A stretch of 64,000 bases of DNA from Helianthus annuus (lineage: Eukaryota; Streptophyta; Magnoliopsida; Asterales; Asteraceae). The notes beneath the pieces were generated by a model. That model was not told the origin of the DNA, made no database searches, and saw nothing but the letters and a program-made list of their open reading frames with translations. Positions 45,216 through 56,695 of the stretch are shown here, one piece after another (positions within the stretch are counted from its first letter, which is position 1; every line of letters begins with the position of its first letter). Location of the stretch: NCBI RefSeq assembly GCF_002127325.2, contig NC_035433.2:91032033-91096032 (forward strand). Reading direction: 5' to 3'. The position numbers and the translations under genes were made by a program.

Positions 45216-46277
45216 ATCTCATATTATTGAAAACAAGTCAAGAATTGTGCAAGTTTAGAGTCTACGAACTTTAAGCATTGTGTGCAAGGTGTATATCATT
45301 TAAATATACTAGAATTTAATGTTATATGTTGAACAAGAACCTATGTGAAGTTTTGGGGTTAGGGTAACATGTGTTCGCCTAAATAGCTTGAAAATTTGTT
45401 GTAGCAACATATGAGTAAACCAAATGGCGTATCCATAGGCCACCTCTATAGTGTGTTCATGGTTTCTAATAACATTCCTTATAATACAATCTTAATACGT
45501 TGAAAATGGATTTTGAAGAGAGAGTACAAGTACGCCCTAAGAGTCTTATAATTTGATTTTAAAGAATGGATTTATTGACGTAATATGTTATCAATTAACA
45601 TTGACAAAACTTTTACGTTTAAAACATTTCAGGTCGATTACATTATATGAATTATTGATCAAGTTCCTAGCTTCGATGATGAAGTTACCCTTGATTCGTT
45701 ATGGGTCTTTCCATTCATGTAAATGTTATAATACCAACAATCGTACCACACTCGTAAACCAATATCTAGTACAAGGTTAACATGTGACTTTTAGTCCTAA
45801 ACCAATATCTAGTACAAGGTTAACATGTGACTTTTATTAAGTGTGTTTTGGCTCGTTGTCTTTTGAATTGAAAACATTGAGACCATTTTTGAAAATATAG
45901 TTTTATATGATAAAAATAGTTTTGTGTTGGGTTTTTAGAATGTTGGTGTTACATTAGCATTCATATGGATCACTATACTTTATTGAAAAACTTGAAATCA
46001 CAGTTAACAAGCCTATATTCAAAGCTTATTATGGATACATAACTATAGTAACAGAATAAAATTGTAATTGAGTTCGTGAATTTTGATATAAAATTGTAGA
46101 ATTAATAACACGAAAAGTTTATGTGATATGCACATTATACATTTTTGGTCCCTATATTTTATCTATTGAACTCCAAGTCTCTAATGGTGCGCAAGTGATG
46201 TTAGGTTTATACATTCCAACTTGAAATAAATTCAATGAACAACCGGGAAGACTATAAAATAAATGAATCTACACACT
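45210..46277. repeat. Duplicated flank, copy 2 (empty site for the copia element)
   Basis: Matches 19553-19801 joined to 24863-25680 with about fourteen differences in 1.07 kb by eye. It shows GTGTGTTCATGGTTTC without the copia insertion. No gene. Confidence 0.95.
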
Positions 46278-46900
46278 TGATGCAACAAATAATAGACCAA
46301 GAATAGTAGCTGGGCTGGTTAGGCAAAAGGGTTGAAGGGTTCAACTTTGCCTAACACAGGTCGTGGGGTCCCCCCCCACGTTTGCAAGACGTGGAAGGAG
46401 GCTCACTAGTTTGTTCTTGTTGTTTGCTATGAATCCTCCTCTGAAATGTGTTCAGATTCGGGTGAAGGAGCAAACAGAATGTGTGTGTTGGAAGTGATAG
46501 GAAGTATCTTGCAAGAAGCAAGTACTGATGATGTATGGCCAGAGATTTCGAGAAATCAAGGCTGACCTGGAATGTCCTAGGAAGTAAGTGAAGTGTCAAA
46601 TATATAGGAGAAGGCATCTCCCAAAGAGGAATGTATTTGACTAGTGACCCTGCTTGCAGTGAGGGGCTTACCCTTTCGGGGGTTAAAGCCTTTTGACCCC
46701 TGGATAATAGAGTGTGCTCTGTGGACCTGCATTGCTTTTGCGGCTGGTGGGTTGATGAAGTGATTCGGGGATGTGACTATTTACTGTTCTCACACTGCTT
46801 TACTTCACCTCCTCGACTTTTCAACCTTCGAACCCTTTAACCCTTTGAGCACTCATGTATTTTAGTCATTTTATTTTGTCTTGGGCTACCCCCGTCATCA
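46278..46900 (-). repeat. Solo LTR of the Tat element
   Basis: 623 bp, full TGATGCAAC … GTCATCA LTR with no internal region on either side. It contains the intact GAATCCTCCTCTGAAATG site where element 3 inserted in the other copy. Confidence 0.92.
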
Positions 46901-47641
46901 CTATCTAAAAGCGTAATAATCATATCATAAAGACTATCTGTGTCATCATCATACTCGGTAAATCTCACTGATAGGAAAGTTATGGTAGGGTCTGAGGATG
47001 GTAAGATGTAGACAGCCTTACATCTACCCCGTAGGAATAGAGAGACTGTTTCTAGTGAGACCCCCAGCTTGATCGTTGTTTTGTATCAAGCCTTGGACAT
47101 AAGGCACACAACACTCGGCAATTAAGACAAAAGCCAATTAATGCATGTACTCCCTTATCTTTCGGCTATCAACGCCACCACATGATGTATGATTAACCAT
47201 CTCCCTCTTTTAACATTATTTTCACGAAATTAGTAAAATAACGTTAAAATTAATGCACTTTCACTCTCCCCCCCCCCCCGAGCGCCCACACATATCTATT
47301 CTAATAAATGTTAATATTATTATTATTTAATATTTAATAGGATACAGAAATAAGAAATTAATATTAAATCACAAACTTCACGAATCTCTCTTAGTTATTT
47401 ATTTATTATTTCTTTTATTTTATTTTTCCGCTTATTAAAAATCATCTAATATTTCAGTGGTTCTAACACGTATAATACACATGTTTCTAACCTAATAATA
47501 AATAAAAAACAAATTAAAATTGTAGTAAAAGTACATCAAATTCATCATTTAACTACATAGCTTACTCAGTGTGTTTGTTAATCGATTACATTATATATAT
47601 ATATTAACTCGTGCAATACACAAGGTATTTTAAAGCTATAA

Positions 47642-49518
47642 GACAACCCGTAATGGGGCGTGGTTTTTCAAAAAAATTAAAAAAAAAAAACGCCGGATAA
47701 CACCCCCCCCCCATTACACCCGGCGTTTCCGGGTGTTATTTTCGAAAAAAATTGTGTTTGGCGTTTTATTTAAAACGCTGAAAATGTATTGGGGGGCGAG
47801 ATTGGACCGTTGCCAACGGTCAAATGTGTTTATTTTATTTTTTTTAATTCAAAAATTTACCCACTATATATATATCAACCCACTTTCTCCTATTTTTTTA
47901 TAAAAAAAACTCTTACTTTCTCTCCTACTTTCTCCTATTTTTTATATAAAAAAAACCCACTTTCTCCTATTTTTTATACAATCATGCATCCATTCCGACC
48001 CCCTTTTGGTGTCCCCGCAAAACCCACGAACCCGAACACAACCCAGCCGCAACATTCGTATAACCTTCAAGACATGGACCCGAGCTTTTTAACGTACGCG
48101 GCTTACTTGAGTGGCGCCATTCCGTTTGTGCCTCCCACTTTCGGCTATGGTCAAGCCGGTGGGTCGCAACCGTCACAACAACAAGCCGAATCCGAACCCG
48201 ATGTCGATGTCGTGCCGGAGATGCAACCCGAACCGGTGCAAGAGAAATCGAAACGCGGCAGAAGGTCGCATAAGAAGAAGGAAAAGGACGAACCTCGACG
48301 TACAAAAAATACCATTAAATGGACGAAGGACGAGGAATTCACGTTTACTCGGGCGTGGCTCGACATTTCGGAGGACGAAGAAACCGGTAACTCTTATATA
48401 TTTTTTTTACTTATTTTTTACTTTTATTTTTAACATACAACTTATATTTTTACTTTTTTTTTTAATTTGTAGCAAACTTTCAAACGGGCCCCGTTTTTTG
48501 GGATAGGGTTCGTGCACTCTTTTTTAGCACGTGGAGTCAAGACGAACATCGGGACAAAGATTCCATTTCTAGCAAATGGACCGACATCAACAACAAGTCT
48601 CACGCGTTCCAAGAAGTTTACCAACGTAACTACGATACTCGCCCGAGCGGTGAAAGTGACGTCGGGGTTTTAACGAGGACTTTGGAGGAGTTCGAGAGGA
48701 CGAAACACGTACTATAAGTGTTGGGATCTACTACGAAAAAGTCCAAAGTGGGCGCTAGTTAATCCAATGACGTCTAGTAGTAGACATCGAGCTAAAAGGT
48801 CAAAAACATCATCCTCCGTTGACCCTTCAACTCCGACATCGGATGCCCGCAATGTCGATTTAAATGAGGTGGTGGACGTTGACGAGGAACTTCAAGAAGA
48901 GTTGACCCGACCGGCCGGTAGAAGAAAGGATAAGCGAACCAGGAAAAAATGGTCGAGTCGTCTTCCGATCTCGAGTTAAAGGAAGATTCGAGGAGATGAA
49001 CCGTCGTCTCCAAGACATTCGCGACCTCGGCCACCAACGTTATGAGATTATGAAAGAACGAGTGGCCGAAACCAAAAAGTTTAACGAGACGCAAGAGGCG
49101 AGGCAAATGGAAAAGGACATTGAGTTTTTGTCCAAACCTATCGACCACCTCCAAGGCGATGCGTTGATCCTTGCGCAAATGCGTCGCCAAAAAATTCGAG
49201 AAAAATATGGACTCTAGATCATCTTCTTTTTTTTTAACTTTATTTTTTTTCAATTTCTTTATTTTATGTTTTTTAATTTTCTGTTTTTTTTTTCGGTTTT
49301 TTTTTATTTCAACTAGTGTAATTTTTATTTTAAATTAATGAAGTTTTTTATGTTTTAAAATAAAAAAAAAATAATTGGGAAATGATTGCACGGGGGTTAT
49401 TGGAATAATGCCCCACTACACCACTTTATGCTATAATACCCCATGCTGACTGGGATGACACGTGTCGAATAATGCCCCATGGTGGGGGCATTATTTTGAT
49501 TTACCACTACACATGGTC
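47642..49518 (+). mobile_element. PIF/Harbinger element carrying only ORF1
   Basis: Flanked by TAA (47639-47641 and 49519-49521). Ends are GACAACCCGTAATGGGG and the complement of CCACTACACATGGTC, imperfect inverted repeats of the same style as the MITE at 62637. It contains an ORF1 pseudogene and no DDE transposase, so it would need one in trans. Confidence 0.8.
47984..49216 (+). pseudogene. Harbinger ORF1 with Myb/SANT-like domain, frameshifted
   Basis: Starts MHPFRPPFG. Then a Pro/Gln-rich N-terminus, a basic stretch (KSKRGRRSHKKKEK) and the SANT-like start IKWTKDEEFTFTRAWLDISED. An intron follows (GTAACT after ACCG near 48389, acceptor TTTGTAG ending at 48472), then PVFWDRVRALF and SSKWTDINNKSHAFQEVY. 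A frameshift near 48715 is followed by the KCWDLL…PKWALVNP part. Another lies near 48960. The coiled C-terminus (MNRRLQDIRDLGHQRYEIMK … QKIREKYGL) is intact. ORF1 proteins assist transposase DNA binding; this copy is broken. Confidence 0.8.
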
Positions 49519-50039
49519 TAACTATATTGTTTATTATATAAAGTTAATTTTATGCAACCCGTGTAAAACACGAGGTTCTAAGCTAGTATACATTATATGC
49601 GCATACCGCAAGCGGGACGTTATAAAGACTATCAGTGTAATTAACTCAAAATTACAAAAGTTTATTTTTCTTAAGAAAAAGTAAATGTATATATTGACGG
49701 AAAGGGTGAAGGTACAATAGGAAGTTTATTTGGCTAAGAAGGCTAGGAAGTGATCTTGACCATCCATTTAGTTAATCAAGGGCTAAGATTAAATCAGAGA
49801 AATTTAAGGGAAGAAAAGAGGCGCGTGAGTTTGTTTAGGGGTATTCTAGTCAATCCAAGGCAATAGTTTCTCTCTCCTCCAATTCCCCATCGTTTTTAAA
49901 ACGTTAATAACTTTTTCATACGACAATTTTTTTTTTATAAAAATTGCACCATAAAAACGAGCGTTTTTTATCTTTAAAACGAGCACACTATTGCTATACT
50001 TTTGAAAAAAAAAATCGAAAACCCAGATGCGTAAAACGC

Positions 50040-51670
50040 AGTGGATAGAACAAGACACTATAACCCAGGTTCTAAAACGCAACCGAGTTTCATATGGCCG
50101 TGATTATGTTTTAACATGGCCATGCCTCTATTCTAACATGATTATGTTTATGTTTTAACATGACCATGTTCTCTGCACTCAAATTCTGAAGAAAACTTAC
50201 CTAAAACGCAATGGGTTTCACATAGTCATGTTTCTCTTTTAACATGGCCATGCCTTTGTTTTAACATGGCCATGTTTTTGTTTTATCAAGGTCATGCCTT
50301 TGTTTAACAAGGTCATGCCATTGTTTTAACATGGTCATGCCTCTGTTCCAACATCCAGGTTCTAAAATGCAATGGGTTTTAACATTGTAATGTTTATGTT
50401 TTAACATGGTCATGCTTATGTTTTAACATGGTCATTTCTTTGCTATAACATGATCATGCTTCCCTTTTAACTTGATTATGTTCTTTTACACAGCAGTTCT
50501 AAAACGCAATGAAACCCAAAATCAAGATTTTGCACTACAGATTCTATAAAACAATGAAGTTCTAACATGGCCATGTTCATGTTTTAACATGGTCATGCTT
50601 TTGTTCCAACATGACCATGCTTCTATTTTGGCATGATCATGTTCTTTGCACCCCGGGTTGTAAAACGCAATGAAAGCAAAAATCAATATTTTGCACTGTA
50701 GGCTCTAAAAAGAAATGGAGCTTTAACATGGTCATGTTTATGTTTTAACATGGCCATGTTTTTGTTCCAACATGACCATGCTTCTATTTTAGCATGATCA
50801 TGTTCTTTGCTTGTAAAAGCAATGAAACCAAAAATCAATATTTTGCATTGTAGGTTCTAAAAAGCAATGGAGTTTTAACATGACAATGTTTATGTTTTAA
50901 CATGGTCATACTTTTGTTCCAACATGACCATGCTTCTATTTTAGCATGATCATGTTCTTTGGTTGTAAAACGCAATGAAACCAAAAATTAATATTTTGCA
51001 CTGTAGGTTTTAAAAAGCAATGAAGTTTTAACATGACCATGTTTATGTTTTAACATGGTCATGCTTTTGTTCCAACATGACCATGCTTCTGTTTTGGCAT
51101 GATCATGTTCTTTGCACCTCAGGTTGTAAAACACAATGAAAACCAAAATCAATATTTTGCACTGTAAGTTCTAAAAAGCAATGGAGTTTTAACATGGCTA
51201 TGTTTATGTTTTAACATGGTCATGCTTTTGTTCCAAGATGATCATGCTTCTATTTTAGCATGATCATGTTCTTTGCTTGTAAAACGCAATAAAACTAAAA
51301 ATCAATATTTTGCACTGCAGGTTCTAAAAAGCAATGAATTTTTAACATGGCCATGTTTATGTTTTAACATGGTCATGCTTTTGTTCCAACATAACCATGC
51401 TTCTATTTTAGCATGATCATGTTTTTTACACTCCAGGTTGTAAGACGCAATAAAATCAAAATCAATATTTTGCACTGCAGGTTTTAAGAAGCAGTGTAGT
51501 TTTAACATGGGTATGCCTTAGTTCCAACATGATCATGTCTCTGTCTAAGCATGATCATGTTTTGTGCACTGCAGGTTCTAAAACGCAATGAGTTTTAACG
51601 TGGTCATGCCTTTTGTTCCAACATGATCATGCTCCTATTTTAGCATGGTCATATTTCTGCTTTAACATCC
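50040..51670. repeat. Hierarchical minisatellite based on CATGNNCATG
   Basis: A 22-bp subrepeat (AACATGGTCATGTTTATGTT-like) occurs in runs of three or four, separated by a ~70-bp spacer containing TAAAACGCAATG and ATCAATATTTTGCACTG. Together they form a ~160-bp higher-order unit, with about seven clear copies between 50500 and 51470 and more degenerate ones on both sides. The 10-mer CATGNNCATG appears dozens of times with NN mostly GT, GC, AC or AT. Confidence 0.92.
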
Positions 51671-52080
51671 AGAAGAACAAAAATGAAAAGAACTCTAACT
51701 AAAACATAATGAAGTGAAATTCGCAATTGAGGTTTCATAACTAAAACGCAATGAAAATAAAAAATACACAACTTACAAAAGAACTCTGATTAACGACGGT
51801 GGGCGGAAAAAAAACTCTGATACACCATGGGGAAACTGGTGGCGGTGGATGGTGGAATGATGGTGTCAGATCTGAAAAACCCAACAGATGGTTGAAGGTG
51901 GTGGTGGTTTCGGATCTAGTTTCCAGCAAGATGGTGGCGTTCGTAGGTGGTAGTGGTGGCGGTGGTGGAGAGGAAGTGGTGGTGTTGGTTGTGATGTGGT
52001 AGTTTATAGTTTTGAAAATGGTGGATTTGAGTATACGGGGAAGAGAAATGAATTGCAGATGCTGGGTTTTTTTTGAAGAT
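51671..52080. other. Low-complexity tail of the MULE
   Basis: GGTGGTGGCGGTGG-type repeats. The long minus-strand ORF across it is compositional and ignored. Confidence 0.6.
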
Positions 52081-52204
52081 GGTGAGTTTTGACCAAAATG
52101 CCCCTCCTTATGTTTTTTATCTTTGTCACATGTCATCCTCTTATTGCTTCTTATCCTTTCTAGCGAAATTAAACTTCCTATTTGATCTTTTCCCTTGACG
52201 GAAA

Positions 52205-53923
52205 ACAATTTTACGTTGTAAAATTTGTTTACGTAAAGGCATGGGAGATGAATACCAGTTGGTAAACATTTAATGAAATTTGTAATTGTGTGTTGTATTG
52301 TGATCAAATCCATGGATAAGATGTGACAACTTGTTTGATGTAGACCCATTTTTCTTTGTTCCAATAATGATATATCCAACTTATAGATAAACTTAATGAC
52401 ACACTGATAAAATATATTTTTGTTTTCCTTTTCTAGATGACTTCAAACAAGATCATCTCATGTCACGCTCGTGGTCAAACTTACTTTAGCGTGCTTTGGG
52501 CTGAGTTCGGCTTAGTCAGAACTCAGCGTGTCGAGACTCATTTCTCCTGTGATCAATTTTCAACCCGCCTCAACTCTTCTACATAACTAAATTTGTAGTA
52601 GCTGGTTTTGCTTGTTGAAAGAGCCTGCAAATTTGCTTATTTCTACATACATTGATACTTATATTTAAAAAGTAGACAAAGTTTGTATGTATTTGTGATT
52701 ATGTCTCTAAAATGACTTTTATTATTTCCTTAAGAGTTATTAGTTATTTTAAAATCATTTTGAACTACATTAACCAATATATTTGAATTCATATATTAAC
52801 CAAATTTATGAAAGAATGAACACCCCTAGCCAGATGTTTCCAACTTTTATCTTATGTATATAAAATCATATCAATTGGGTTGTATTTTATTAAAAATGGG
52901 GCAAACTACCAAATACATAGATTTAGTCTAAGAACCAGCCAATGGATTGGAAAGACAACATGACACGTGCAAATCTCATGTTTTATTTTAAATCATTCCA
53001 ACTCATATCTTACCTTTTTCTAATAAGAATCATTAATTATTTATGTTATCCTCTCCTTTTTGCTTTTGTTTATATTATTACATTATTTAATTGTGTGCAT
53101 AATATCCCTAAATCTTCGTATTTTAAATCTGATCTCGACATCTTTTGCGAGATTCCAGCCTTGTTACCAATTACTAAAAAGATTTACTTGTGATCCACTA
53201 TTTGTTTATTCGTTCTCTTAATTACTACTTAACATGTGTGATTTACATTTTCATTTGAATTAAACCTTCCTAGGTCTGTATCTCAAGATGTTTTGAATAG
53301 CTTTCTAGGTTGTGCATATTATTTTCGTATTAAGGTATTGTGTCTTCATAAAAAATCAATAATCGAGTAATACTAAAGGTGTTTTGTATCTGAGAGCCAT
53401 TACAACTGCTTTGTAGTTGCCACCACTAGTTATCACCGATGCATGGCTATAATCGATAGCCATTTGCCACTGATATACTGTTGATATTGGTTATCAGCTG
53501 CCACTGATCTTAGTTACCTTTGATGATCAGTTTGAAGTGTTGCCCCTTGGACTCTTCCTAGGGTCAACCCTGGACGGTGATGACCCTTGGAACTCCCAAT
53601 GATCTAGGGGCTTCGTTCTTAAAAGCTATTAAGGTTGCATGGTGCTTGAAATCATAAGTTTTGATAGAGTGTGTACCCTAGAAGTGTTAACTCGTATCAA
53701 TGTTTATCCCAATATTTCATTTTATCTTAAAGAAATCCAATTGTATTAACGATGTTAATGTCACTAAAATACCAACACCCTTAACACTCTCAAAAAAAAA
53801 AAAAAAAAAAAATCTGATTAATAAAAAAAATCAACCATACAAATGCTACGACTTGATGTGAAGTTAAACCGTGCATTAGCATGTTTATATCCGAATGTTC
53901 GATTTTTTTTAAATCCCCCACTT

Positions 53924-53958
<35 letters not shown>

Positions 53959-54085
53959 CTTCTTGGCAATTTTAAACAACCAAGGAGGCACGAGAGTAAA
54001 TTTATAATCCCCACCCTCAACTTCTACACGGAAGAAATATTTTATTTCGGGTCAGTTTGAAGTCAAAGCTCATAAATACCTATAC
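52205..54085. other. Intergenic, AT-rich
   Basis: No credible coding region. Homopolymer A and T tracts at about 53790-53811 and 53927-53954. Nothing else was recognised. Confidence 0.5.
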
Positions 54086-54102
54086 ATTTGATTTATTTTT
54101 TT

Positions 54103-54329
54103 CTATGGTTTTATACTCTAGTGATATCTTTGAGATGAGACAACACTTTAGGACTAATAGGTTCTGAGTTCGATTACCACAAGGGGTTTTTTTCCATATT
54201 TATTGGTTTTCCTTCTGAATTAGTGTATAGGCATTATGTCTAATGGAGATGGATCTGATCGGATGATTCCGCTCGTGACGCGATGCTACTCTAGTGGTCC
54301 GTCAGTGATCCAAATTTGTCGTTAAAAAA
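54103..54329 (+). mobile_element. tRNA-derived SINE, second copy
   Basis: Same family as 10866-11091. Degenerate A box (CTCTAGTGATAT), B box GAGTTCGATTACC at about 54166, body GGCATTATGTCTAATGGAGA and GTGGTCCGTCAGTGATCC, and a short A tail. Flanked by ATTTGATTTA (54086-54095 and 54330-54339). Confidence 0.82.
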
Positions 54330-54339
54330 ATTTGATTTA

Positions 54340-54940
54340 CTTTTATTTCACCACTCGAATATGTAAAATTAAAGTTAGTTTCAAGTCAATCTCATAAAAA
54401 AATGGATTTATTCGATCTACTTAATTATATTTTATTTTACCATTGTTGTAAATGCAATCACCTATGAGTCTGTTTAGTATGTATAATGGATTGGAAAAAA
54501 AAATGGAATGGACGAGATAATTGAATGGATAAAGGAATGAAATGAATCATTACCATTCCATAGTCTTGTTTGGTTATTATGTGGTAATGGAATAAATCAT
54601 TACCGTGACTTTAGGGCATGGGGTGTGTCTAGCTTCTTATTGGATGGTTTCTAGAACGATCCTTTGAAGATGCTTGTTCATTTCAGTTGAGGCATGGGGC
54701 GTGCCTCGGAGACACGGGGAGTGTCTGGACTCTGTGTCAGCAGGTCTTCTGTTCGATGATGATAAAAGGAATGAAATCTAAGTGATGGTTTCCATCACCA
54801 TCATATTTGTAAGGGAGACATATGTGGTTTATTTTCTTGCGATGGTTTCTAGGTGGCAAGATGGAGCTACAGTGTGGCGGTGGTGGTTGTGAAAGGTTTC
54901 AAGGTGGCGGTTTACTTGATAATGAGAGAGAGAGAGATGG
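54340..54940. other. Intergenic with ATTCC/GGAAT-rich repeat debris
   Basis: About 54470-54800 is rich in GGAATGG and CATTACC words and has phrases such as GTTTGGTTATTATG, resembling a decayed hAT-type MITE. No gene. Confidence 0.35.
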
Positions 54941-54949
54941 CGGTAGCCT

Positions 54950-54952
<3 letters not shown>

Positions 54953-54995
<43 letters not shown>

Positions 54996-55228
54996 GGGTT
55001 ACCTCGGTGATTTAACTATAACAAAACCAAGAACAACAAGTAGAGTGAGAAAACCACTCTAATTCACAAGTGTGACATGCCACACAAGTGTAAACAAGCA
55101 AGACACCTCCAACCCACAAACACTAGCTAATGATCACTAGACATCAGTTCTAACAATGAAATAATACATTAAATTAACTAGCTAGAAAGACTTCCATGCT
55201 TGTAATCTTCCACTCCATGAGGATATGA
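54953..55228 (-). mobile_element. 5'-truncated LINE (3' end only)
   Basis: Flanked by CGGTAGCCTGTT (54941-54952 and 55229-55240). Its plus strand begins with a ~36-base T run, so the minus-strand unit ends in poly(A). About 275 bp. The first minus-strand residues (EWKITSMEVF then stop) could be the end of an L1-type ORF2, followed by 3' UTR. Long target duplication, poly(A) and 5' truncation fit target-primed reverse transcription. A retrocopied host transcript is the alternative. Confidence 0.65.
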
Positions 55229-55240
55229 CGGTAGCCTGTT

Positions 55241-55960
55241 GACGAACATTATGCTCACGAATTGATTCTGGCAAAATGAAGGGTTTTTGGTTGTGTGTGT
55301 GATGGTTGTCAGATGTGTGTGTTATGTGTATAGGGGTGAATTCATTAGGGAACCAGGCAACCATGGGTAAAACATGAAAAAAAAAAAAAAAAAAAAACTC
55401 ATAAAAAACATTTTCACATGTAAGAAAATAATTTTTGCCTAATATTTTTTTAGTACTTTTGCATATAAACACATGTATAAACCGTTGTAGTAAAAGTTAA
55501 AAACAAAAAAAGGTTTAAAAATCAGTATCACAGAAATTGTTTATTTTATTTGAGCATTTTCTACTTGTGTTTATATACAAAAGCTATAAAAAATTATGTA
55601 AAAATATTTTTTATGAAATTTTTACAAATAAAACAAGTGGTCTATGGTTCTTTTTTTTTGGCTCCCATTGAACTTCTCCTATATCATTTTTTTTCATTTT
55701 TTTTAAAAGAGTGATCAAATGAGAATAATAAAATAAAAAGAAAAAAAAATAAATATGTCAACTGACATAAATACACCTCATTTAACTGGAAAAAATGAAT
55801 GAGGTTAACTGATTAGATGAAATTGATAAGAATTTCAAAACACAAGAATTCAAATGTTAAAAAACAAATTATTGGATGAAAGTAGCAATTCTAACCAAAC
55901 TACATGGACAAAAATTGTAGTTTACTTTTTAGTTTTTTAATAGTTACTTTTCTTTCAAGG
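55241..55960. other. Intergenic, AT-rich
   Basis: Poly(A) tracts, no credible ORF, nothing recognised. Confidence 0.5.
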
Positions 55961-56078
55961 TTTAAAGCATCACAACCGCATGGATTTTTTTTATCTTTTG
56001 TCATCATCATACTCAGTAAATCTCACCAATAGCAAAGCTAAGATAGGGTCTGAGGATGGTAAGATGTAGACAACCTTA

Positions 56079-56591
56079 TGATAGACATACAAATGGGCCT
56101 AACAACACCTGGGTTGGGTCACCATTTACCTGGGTCAGCCCGAACCAAATGGAGCTCCAAATCCATGACCCTCCATATCGTTTGTTAAGGGCTACAATGC
56201 AGGGCCACTATACATGCTCTTTTATTTTAATTTTGTTTTATTTATTTAATGTTTCACTTAATTTTTAATTCCCTAAGTTGTAGCATAGTTGTGGCCCATG
56301 TTCTCTTTATTTTCCTATGTATTTCGTCACACTCTCAGCATTTGGGGAGATGAATTATAGTGAAGCTGTTTTTTTTTCCAGTGAACTTTCTTTGAGAGTA
56401 ACCGTCCATTGCTAGCCTAATCTTAGGCAATTAGGTGGTGTTATTTGGATTCTTTTATTGAATTTTGGTGGTGTTTCTGTATCCTTAATTCAATTTAGAT
56501 AGCCCTATGAATCAAAGAGTGGTGATTTTCTTTATCTCTTTGATCCATTACCTATCCTTTCAATTCAAAATTGCAACCCTACCCATTATCA
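56079..56591 (+). repeat. 5' LTR of the nonautonomous LTR element
   Basis: TGATAGACATACAAATGG … ACCCATTATCA. Clearly diverged from its partner (many substitutions and small indels), so this is an old insertion. Confidence 0.88.
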
Positions 56592-56695
56592 TACCCAGAT
56601 TTACAACATCTGGTATAAGAGCTCAGAAAGTTCTTGATTCCCTACTATTCCATTTCAAAATGTAAATTGCTACTCAAACCTGATCCTGTGCAACC

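Larger units (their letters stand above)
47295..49586. mobile_element. Nonautonomous Helitron with nested Harbinger
   Basis: 5' TCTATTCTAATAAATG, 3' …CCCGTGTAAAACACGAGG hairpin, then TTCTAAGCTAG followed by T. TC start, a 3' hairpin, a CTRR end and insertion between A and T are Helitron hallmarks. The sister repeat shows the empty site (CACACATATACATT at about 58768), apart from a TA-number difference. Without the nested element it is about 410 bp and has no Rep/helicase. Confidence 0.75.
46944..49621. mobile_element. Retroposon-like dispersed repeat, copy 1, with nested Helitron
   Basis: Flanked by ATAAAGACTATC(T/A)GTGT at 46927-46943 and 49622-49638, a 17-bp near-perfect direct repeat. The body (GGGTCTGAGGATGGTAAGAT … GAGACCCCC … ATCAACGCCACCACATGATG) recurs at about 55999-58785. 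A part resembles the conserved 3' 'Angio-domain' of angiosperm SINEs (from memory). A Helitron occupies 47295-49586. No coding capacity. Confidence 0.65.
49704..52194. mobile_element. Nonautonomous Mutator-like element (MULE) carrying a minisatellite
   Basis: Flanked by TTGACGGAAA (49694-49703 and 52195-52204), a 9-10-bp target duplication as made by MULEs. The left end GGGTGAAGGTACAATAGGAA and right-end complement GGGAAAAGATCAAATAGGAA continue as imperfect inverted repeats for about 50 bp. The interior has a 1.6-kb tandem array and a low-complexity GGTGG-rich tail. No transposase was seen. Confidence 0.82.

Noticed and set aside
25676..46905. Target-site duplication for the Tat element
   Set aside because: The left flank ACACT and the right flank CTATC after the solo LTR do not match. 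No 5-bp repeat fits TG…CA ends, so none is claimed.
50040..51670. CRISPR-like array
   Set aside because: Repeat and spacer are both repeated and degenerate, the context is a plant MULE, and no cas genes exist. It is a minisatellite.
51741..52379. 212-codon minus-strand ORF
   Set aside because: It spans the MULE boundary and is made of low-complexity Thr/Pro/His runs from GGTGG repeats. No domain and an unlikely composition.
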